DNA from: a virus | DNA: 31,755 nucleotides | IMG/VR virus record: IMGVR_UViG_3300034061_001015 | Span: 1 to 31,755 of that record | Direction: 5' to 3' (one strand) | Part shown: in pieces, positions 29,237 through 31,755 of the stretch | How the letters are laid out: every line of letters begins with the position of its first letter | Numbering within the stretch: position 1 is the stretch's first letter | Notes under the pieces: generated by a model | Told to the model about the DNA's origin: nothing | Database searches by the model: none | Seen by the model: the letters and a program-made list of their open reading frames with translations, nothing else | Position numbers and translations under genes: made by a program

Positions 29237-29633
29237 GCATATTACAATAGAAGAAGCCACACATAGCGAAAAGGCTATAAAAAACAAGATTTCAAATGTG
29301 CCAAATGAAGCGCAATTGGAAGCAATGCAATTAGTAGCTGGAAAGTTGTTTGAACCTTTGCGAGAATGGTACAATAAACCGATTAAAATAAATTCATTTT
29401 ATCGCAGTACAGAAGTAAATAAATTAGTTGGCGGTGCTGCAACTTCGCAGCATTGTAAAGGCGAAGCAATAGACATTTCAGCTGGCACAAAAGAAGAAAA
29501 TAAAAAATTATTTGATTGGATAAAAAATAGCGGTTTGACTTTTGACCAGTTGATAAATGAATTTAATTATACATGGATTCATATTTCGTATAAAACTAAT
29601 GGAAACAGAAAACAAATTATTGTAATAAAATAA
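29226..29633 (+). CDS. Endolysin, M15 peptidase
   Basis: 135 aa from ATG 29226 (a GTG six bases earlier is less likely). A small M15-type metallopeptidase: SFYRSTEVNKLVGGAATSQHCKGEAIDI with H76 and D83, and WIHIS with H119, are the zinc ligands of the SxHxxGxAxD/HxH type. It cuts peptide bridges of murein. No cell-wall-binding domain, as usual for Gram-negative hosts. Confidence 0.85.
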   Translation: MISKHITIEEATHSEKAIKNKISNVPNEAQLEAMQLVAGKLFEPLREWYNKPIKINSFYRSTEVNKLVGGAATSQHCKGEAIDISAGTKEENKKLFDWIKNSGLTFDQLINEFNYTWIHISYKTNGNRKQIIVIK

Positions 29634-29746
29634 TGGATTCGGTAGAAATTGAAAGAGCAAAAAATGTTCAAATAATTAAAAAAAAATATGCTAAAATTGA
29701 AGCGGATAAAAGGCAAATTTTAGACGATAAGAAAAAACGCAAATGA
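29633..29746 (+). CDS. Small charged ORF (37 aa)
   Basis: MDSVEIERAKNVQIIKKKYA..., Lys/Asp-rich helix, started by TAATGG at the endolysin stop. Its stop overlaps the next start (ATGA). No family recognised. Confidence 0.5.
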   Translation: MDSVEIERAKNVQIIKKKYAKIEADKRQILDDKKKRK

Positions 29747-29886
29747 CCGAAGTAGAATTTAAAGGAGTAATTAAAGATTATAACCGCTTTTGGAATTTAA
29801 AAAGACGTGTAATTCGTAAACTAAAAGGAAAAAAAAGCCACAGAATCGAAGCAATAATTAAAAGATGTAAAAGACTATTGAAATGA
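29743..29886 (+). CDS. Small basic ORF (47 aa)
   Basis: MTEVEFKGVIKDYNRFWNLK and a highly basic second half (RRVIRKLKGKKSHR). Coupled on both sides by ATGA junctions. No family recognised; could bind nucleic acid or membrane. Confidence 0.5.
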   Translation: MTEVEFKGVIKDYNRFWNLKRRVIRKLKGKKSHRIEAIIKRCKRLLK

Positions 29887-29966
29887 AAAACTACGAGCCA
29901 AAACCAAAGGAAGATGAAACAACCGAAGATGCGTATGACTACTGGACTGAAAATGATATGTCGTAA
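29883..29966 (+). CDS. Tiny acidic ORF (27 aa)
   Basis: MKNYEPKPKEDETTEDAYDY..., ends in NDMS. Coupled by ATGA to the gene before and overlapping the spanin candidate start. Kept because of the unbroken run of coupled starts. Confidence 0.4.
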   Translation: MKNYEPKPKEDETTEDAYDYWTENDMS

Positions 29967-30384
29967 TATTAGTGCTATTGCAATAGTTTCTATTTACCTA
30001 TTTATATGCAGTTGCAGCCCTTTAAGAAATCATTATTTAAATAAGTATTGTAAGAATGATACAACCGCTAAAATCGTTTATATACATGATACAATTGTTA
30101 TTGATTCTATTAGAGTTGACTCTGTATTTAGTGATAAAATTGATTCAGTTTATTTGGTTAAAGATAAAATTGAAATTCAATATGTAAAGAAGTTTGGTAA
30201 GGTATATTTGCAAGGTAAATGTAAAGGCGATACTATTTACTACGAAAAGAAAATATTAGTTTATAACGATTGTAAGTCAAAAGAATTAGCATATATGGAT
30301 AAATTCATGATAAAATACAAATGGGCATTTGTAGTAATTGCATTGCTATTAGTAGCAGTAATTATACAAAGCTTTAAAAAATAA
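29953..30384 (+). CDS. Unimolecular spanin candidate
   Basis: 143 aa from ATG 29953. The N-terminal signal IAIVSIYLFICSC ends in a lipobox Cys (C21), then comes a strand-rich periplasmic part (KIVYIHDTIVIDSIRVDSV, KIEIQYVKKFGKVYLQGK), and a C-terminal transmembrane helix WAFVVIALLLVAVII (about 123-137). An outer-membrane lipid anchor plus an inner-membrane helix in one chain is the u-spanin plan (as in T1 gp11), which fuses the two membranes in the last step of lysis. It lies after the holin and endolysin. A longer start at 29914 would push the signal inward and is rejected. Confidence 0.65.
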   Translation: MICRNISAIAIVSIYLFICSCSPLRNHYLNKYCKNDTTAKIVYIHDTIVIDSIRVDSVFSDKIDSVYLVKDKIEIQYVKKFGKVYLQGKCKGDTIYYEKKILVYNDCKSKELAYMDKFMIKYKWAFVVIALLLVAVIIQSFKK

Positions 30385-30405
30385 TAAAAACAGCTTAGTT
30401 TTTTT

Positions 30406-30437
30406 ACCTCAAATATTAATTTATTTGGGGTTTTTTT
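30406..30437 (+). terminator. Intrinsic terminator at end of late region
   Basis: ACCTCAAAT (30406-30414) pairs with ATTTGGGGT (30423-30431) with one G-U pair, followed by seven T (30431-30437). It separates the lysis genes from the early promoter. Confidence 0.85.
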
Positions 30438-30511
30438 ATTTCCTATCAAAAAATAATTAGCTTAAAAATCAAACAGTTACAAAATAATTAGTTTAATTTT
30501 GTATTTTAGTT

Positions 30512-30540
30512 TTGTATATTCAAAACTAATATTATCTTTG
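30512..30540 (+). promoter_or_regulatory. Early promoter, Bacteroidota type
   Basis: TTG at 30512-30514, an 18-nt spacer, TATCTTTG at 30533-30540. It lies in the 180-nt gap after the terminator and 25 nt before the first early gene (ATG 30565). It should drive the operon that runs through the contig join to the helicase. Confidence 0.78.
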
Positions 30541-30564
30541 TAGGGCAATAAAGCAATAGAAATT

Positions 30565-30741
30565 ATGAAAGTACAAATATTTAAATACGAAAAAGAAGCA
30601 CCTTTGTTTAGAGGTGAGCTGTTAGCAAGTTTAACAAGCAAAAAAGCGAACAGAGGCGAAGTAAACGCACAAATTGAGCCATTAAAAACTTTCCTAATGA
30701 AAGAACATGGAACTTTAACAATTGCTATTTTAACCAATTAG
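30565..30741 (+). CDS. First early gene, small hypothetical (58 aa)
   Basis: MKVQIFKYEKEAPLFRGELL... ending TLTIAILTN. Directly behind the early promoter. The antisense frame over this stretch is also open, but the promoter, start context and coupling to the next gene favour this one. Product unrecognised; first genes of phage early operons are often host-takeover factors. Confidence 0.65.
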   Translation: MKVQIFKYEKEAPLFRGELLASLTSKKANRGEVNAQIEPLKTFLMKEHGTLTIAILTN

Positions 30742-30744
30742 ATT

Positions 30745-30909
30745 ATGAGCGACATGGAAATTTTTAACTGGATATTAACTCCAATTGGAGCAATAACAAC
30801 AAGTATAACATCACTTATATTAATTGGTGTAATAGCCATAATTCACACGCTATTTGACGCAAGTGAAGAAATGATAAACGAATGCAAACAAATTTTAAAA
30901 CAAAAATAA
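30745..30909 (+). CDS. Small single-pass membrane protein (54 aa)
   Basis: MSDMEIFNWILTPIGAITTS, one hydrophobic segment at about 13-40 (SITSLILIGVIAIIHTLF) and a charged end. It is 3 nt after the previous gene and 2 nt before the next. Function unknown. Confidence 0.6.
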   Translation: MSDMEIFNWILTPIGAITTSITSLILIGVIAIIHTLFDASEEMINECKQILKQK

Positions 30910-30911
30910 AC

Positions 30912-31166
30912 ATGGAAAAATCAAGATTAAAACCAAGCATTGTTGCAATGCTATTGGAAAAGAAAAACGAACAAAAAGTTATCAAAATATCTGTTCATTT
31001 TGGGGTTGGATTAGCAAGTTTAAAACAAGCTATTCGTAGAAATTCAGAATACCTTACGCAGCCTGCTTATGAGGTGCAAATACAAAAGGCTTTAGGATTA
31101 CCAAGTAATGCCAAGATAAGCGAAATTTATACGATTGACCAACAATTTTTAAGCAATCACAACTAA
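30912..31166 (+). CDS. Small protein with HTH-like part (84 aa)
   Basis: ATG at 30912 follows the preceding stop at 2 nt; a longer in-frame start at 30882 overlaps it and is less likely. KVIKISVHFGVGLASLKQAIRR (about 22-43) could be a helix-turn-helix and AYEVQIQKALGLPSNAKISEIY (about 53-74) a second helical unit. Early regulator is a guess. Confidence 0.58.
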   Translation: MEKSRLKPSIVAMLLEKKNEQKVIKISVHFGVGLASLKQAIRRNSEYLTQPAYEVQIQKALGLPSNAKISEIYTIDQQFLSNHN

Positions 31167-31297
31167 TGGAAGTTATATGGTTTTACACCTTAGTAATCGT
31201 TATGAGTAGCATATTACTTTGGTTCGCAGCAATAGTTTTAAGCCTTTGGGTAAATCGTTCAAAATCTAAAAATAAATACGATGATTTTAATAAATAA
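31166..31297 (+). CDS. Small membrane protein (43 aa)
   Basis: MEVIWFYTLVIVMSSILLWF..., one long hydrophobic helix (about 4-30), then a basic and acidic tail. TAATG-coupled to the gene before it; overlaps the next by 17 nt. Function unknown. Confidence 0.6.
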   Translation: MEVIWFYTLVIVMSSILLWFAAIVLSLWVNRSKSKNKYDDFNK

Positions 31298-31511
31298 ATT
31301 GACATTCTATAATTCAGAAACAAAGGAATACAGAAGCGAAATTGCACTTTATGAAGATGCACAATTTTACAAAGTACTTCACGAATCAGGAGCGAAAATT
31401 AATGGTCAAATATTTTTGAATAAAAATGATGCTATTGATTATTTTAACCAAGCAAAAAAGAATATTTGCAAGGCATTATCGGACATGGGTATAATTTACG
31501 AAATAAAATGA
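31281..31511 (+). CDS. Hypothetical protein (76 aa)
   Basis: MILINKLTFYNSETKEYRSE..., strands then helices, with a NKNDAIDYFNQAKKNICKAL helix. Stop overlaps the next start (ATGA). No family recognised. Confidence 0.62.
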   Translation: MILINKLTFYNSETKEYRSEIALYEDAQFYKVLHESGAKINGQIFLNKNDAIDYFNQAKKNICKALSDMGIIYEIK

Positions 31512-31699
31512 CAAACGAACAACTAAAAAAAGAGTATGCCGAATTAGGCGAAAGTTACATCAAGACATTGGAAATATTTTTAGAATATCATAAGAAAGAT
31601 GCAGCAATTTCATCATCAATTAAAATGTTAATTGATACAACTAAAATGAGAATTGAAAGAATTAATAAATCAAAAATATGTACCAATCAGAATCAATAA
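31508..31699 (+). CDS. Hypothetical protein (63 aa)
   Basis: ATG 31508 is chosen over a longer in-frame start at 31466, because it makes an ATGA overlap with the gene before. Helical, Lys/Glu-rich (MTNEQLKKEYAELGESYIKT...). It overlaps the ERF start by 22 nt and spans the contig join: its last part is repeated at bases 1-92, with a Leu/Ser difference. Confidence 0.65.
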   Translation: MTNEQLKKEYAELGESYIKTLEIFLEYHKKDAAISSSIKMLIDTTKMRIERINKSKICTNQNQ

Positions 31700-31755
31700 C
31701 TAAAATAGCCTTAGCCTTAGTAAAGGCACAAATGGCAATGAGTGGAGCTGTTAAA
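31608..31755. repeat. Right copy of 148-bp terminal overlap
   Basis: Repeats bases 1-148 with T at 31629 in place of C at 22. The last 126 bp are identical between the copies. Confidence 0.9.
31678..31755 (+). CDS. erf: 5' end of ERF gene (complete copy at 71-610)
   Basis: The first 26 codons of the ERF recombinase, cut by the end of the contig; identical to 71-148. Confidence 0.85.
   Translation, partial: MYQSESITKIALALVKAQMAMSGAVK

Noticed and set aside
30477-30737. Antisense ORF of 86 aa opposite the first early gene
   Set aside because: It runs against the promoter at 30512, has no start context, and covers both intergenic and coding sequence. Other minus-strand ORFs are likewise mirror images of plus-strand genes.
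1-31755. tRNA, rRNA or CRISPR arrays
   Set aside because: No cloverleaf, rRNA-like segment or spaced repeats were seen on either strand. Nearly all sequence is covered by coupled genes.
1-31755. Integrase, excisionase or repressor genes for lysogeny
   Set aside because: No tyrosine or serine recombinase catalytic pattern and no CI-like protein were found, so a temperate lifestyle is not supported.

Overview
The window is one AT-rich, entirely plus-strand phage genome from a Bacteroidota (probably Flavobacteriia-like) host. The first 148 bases recur as the last 148 with one mismatch, so the contig is a circular or circularly permuted genome of 31,607 bp opened inside the recombination operon. 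The host assignment rests on promoters of the Bacteroidota form TTG-N18/19-TAnnTTTG and on gene families typical of phages of that phylum (XkdF-like protease plus scaffold, DUF6712-like connector, paired tail-tip proteins, GASARKLTA-type holin). I see no tail sheath, integrase or repressor, so a long-tailed, probably strictly lytic siphovirus is the best reading.

Layout. From 30,512, through the join, to about 4,658 lies the early operon: small membrane and regulatory proteins, then an ERF single-strand annealing protein, a DnaA domain IV-like protein, a NinG-like nuclease, a winged-helix-like protein, a DUF3820 plus J-domain fusion, a DUF6291-like primosomal protein and a DnaB-like ATPase. 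From 2,254 to 2,394 is a compact, independently promoted RNA candidate with two hairpins whose loops are perfectly complementary. From 5,065 to about 5,990 lies a short array with the architecture of integron gene cassettes: three attC-like sites and three tiny cassettes whose ends are complementary in the way integron cassettes require. From 6,022 to 10,913 are small genes, a sigma-like factor, three unrelated glycosyltransferases, a membrane protein and a lipoprotein.

From 10,916 to 13,868 is the packaging module, with an HNH homing-endonuclease-like gene, TerS, and a TerL interrupted by an intein. A second HNH endonuclease is encoded inside that intein in another reading frame. From 13,901 to 20,943 is the tail module: tail assembly chaperone with a T9 slippery site, tail proteins, tape measure. 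It ends in a strong terminator. From 21,042 to 27,159 is the head module in an uncommon order: protease, scaffold, capsid, tail-tube candidate, portal, connector, terminator. From 27,170 to 28,715 are fibre or decoration proteins. From 28,725 to 30,384 is the lysis cassette, with holin, M15 endolysin and a protein with unimolecular-spanin architecture, followed by a terminator and the early promoter.

The three strongest leads are the integron-like cassette array in a phage, the out-of-frame HNH gene nested in the TerL intein, and the kissing-loop RNA. All assignments come from reading motifs and gene order by eye; no database search was possible.
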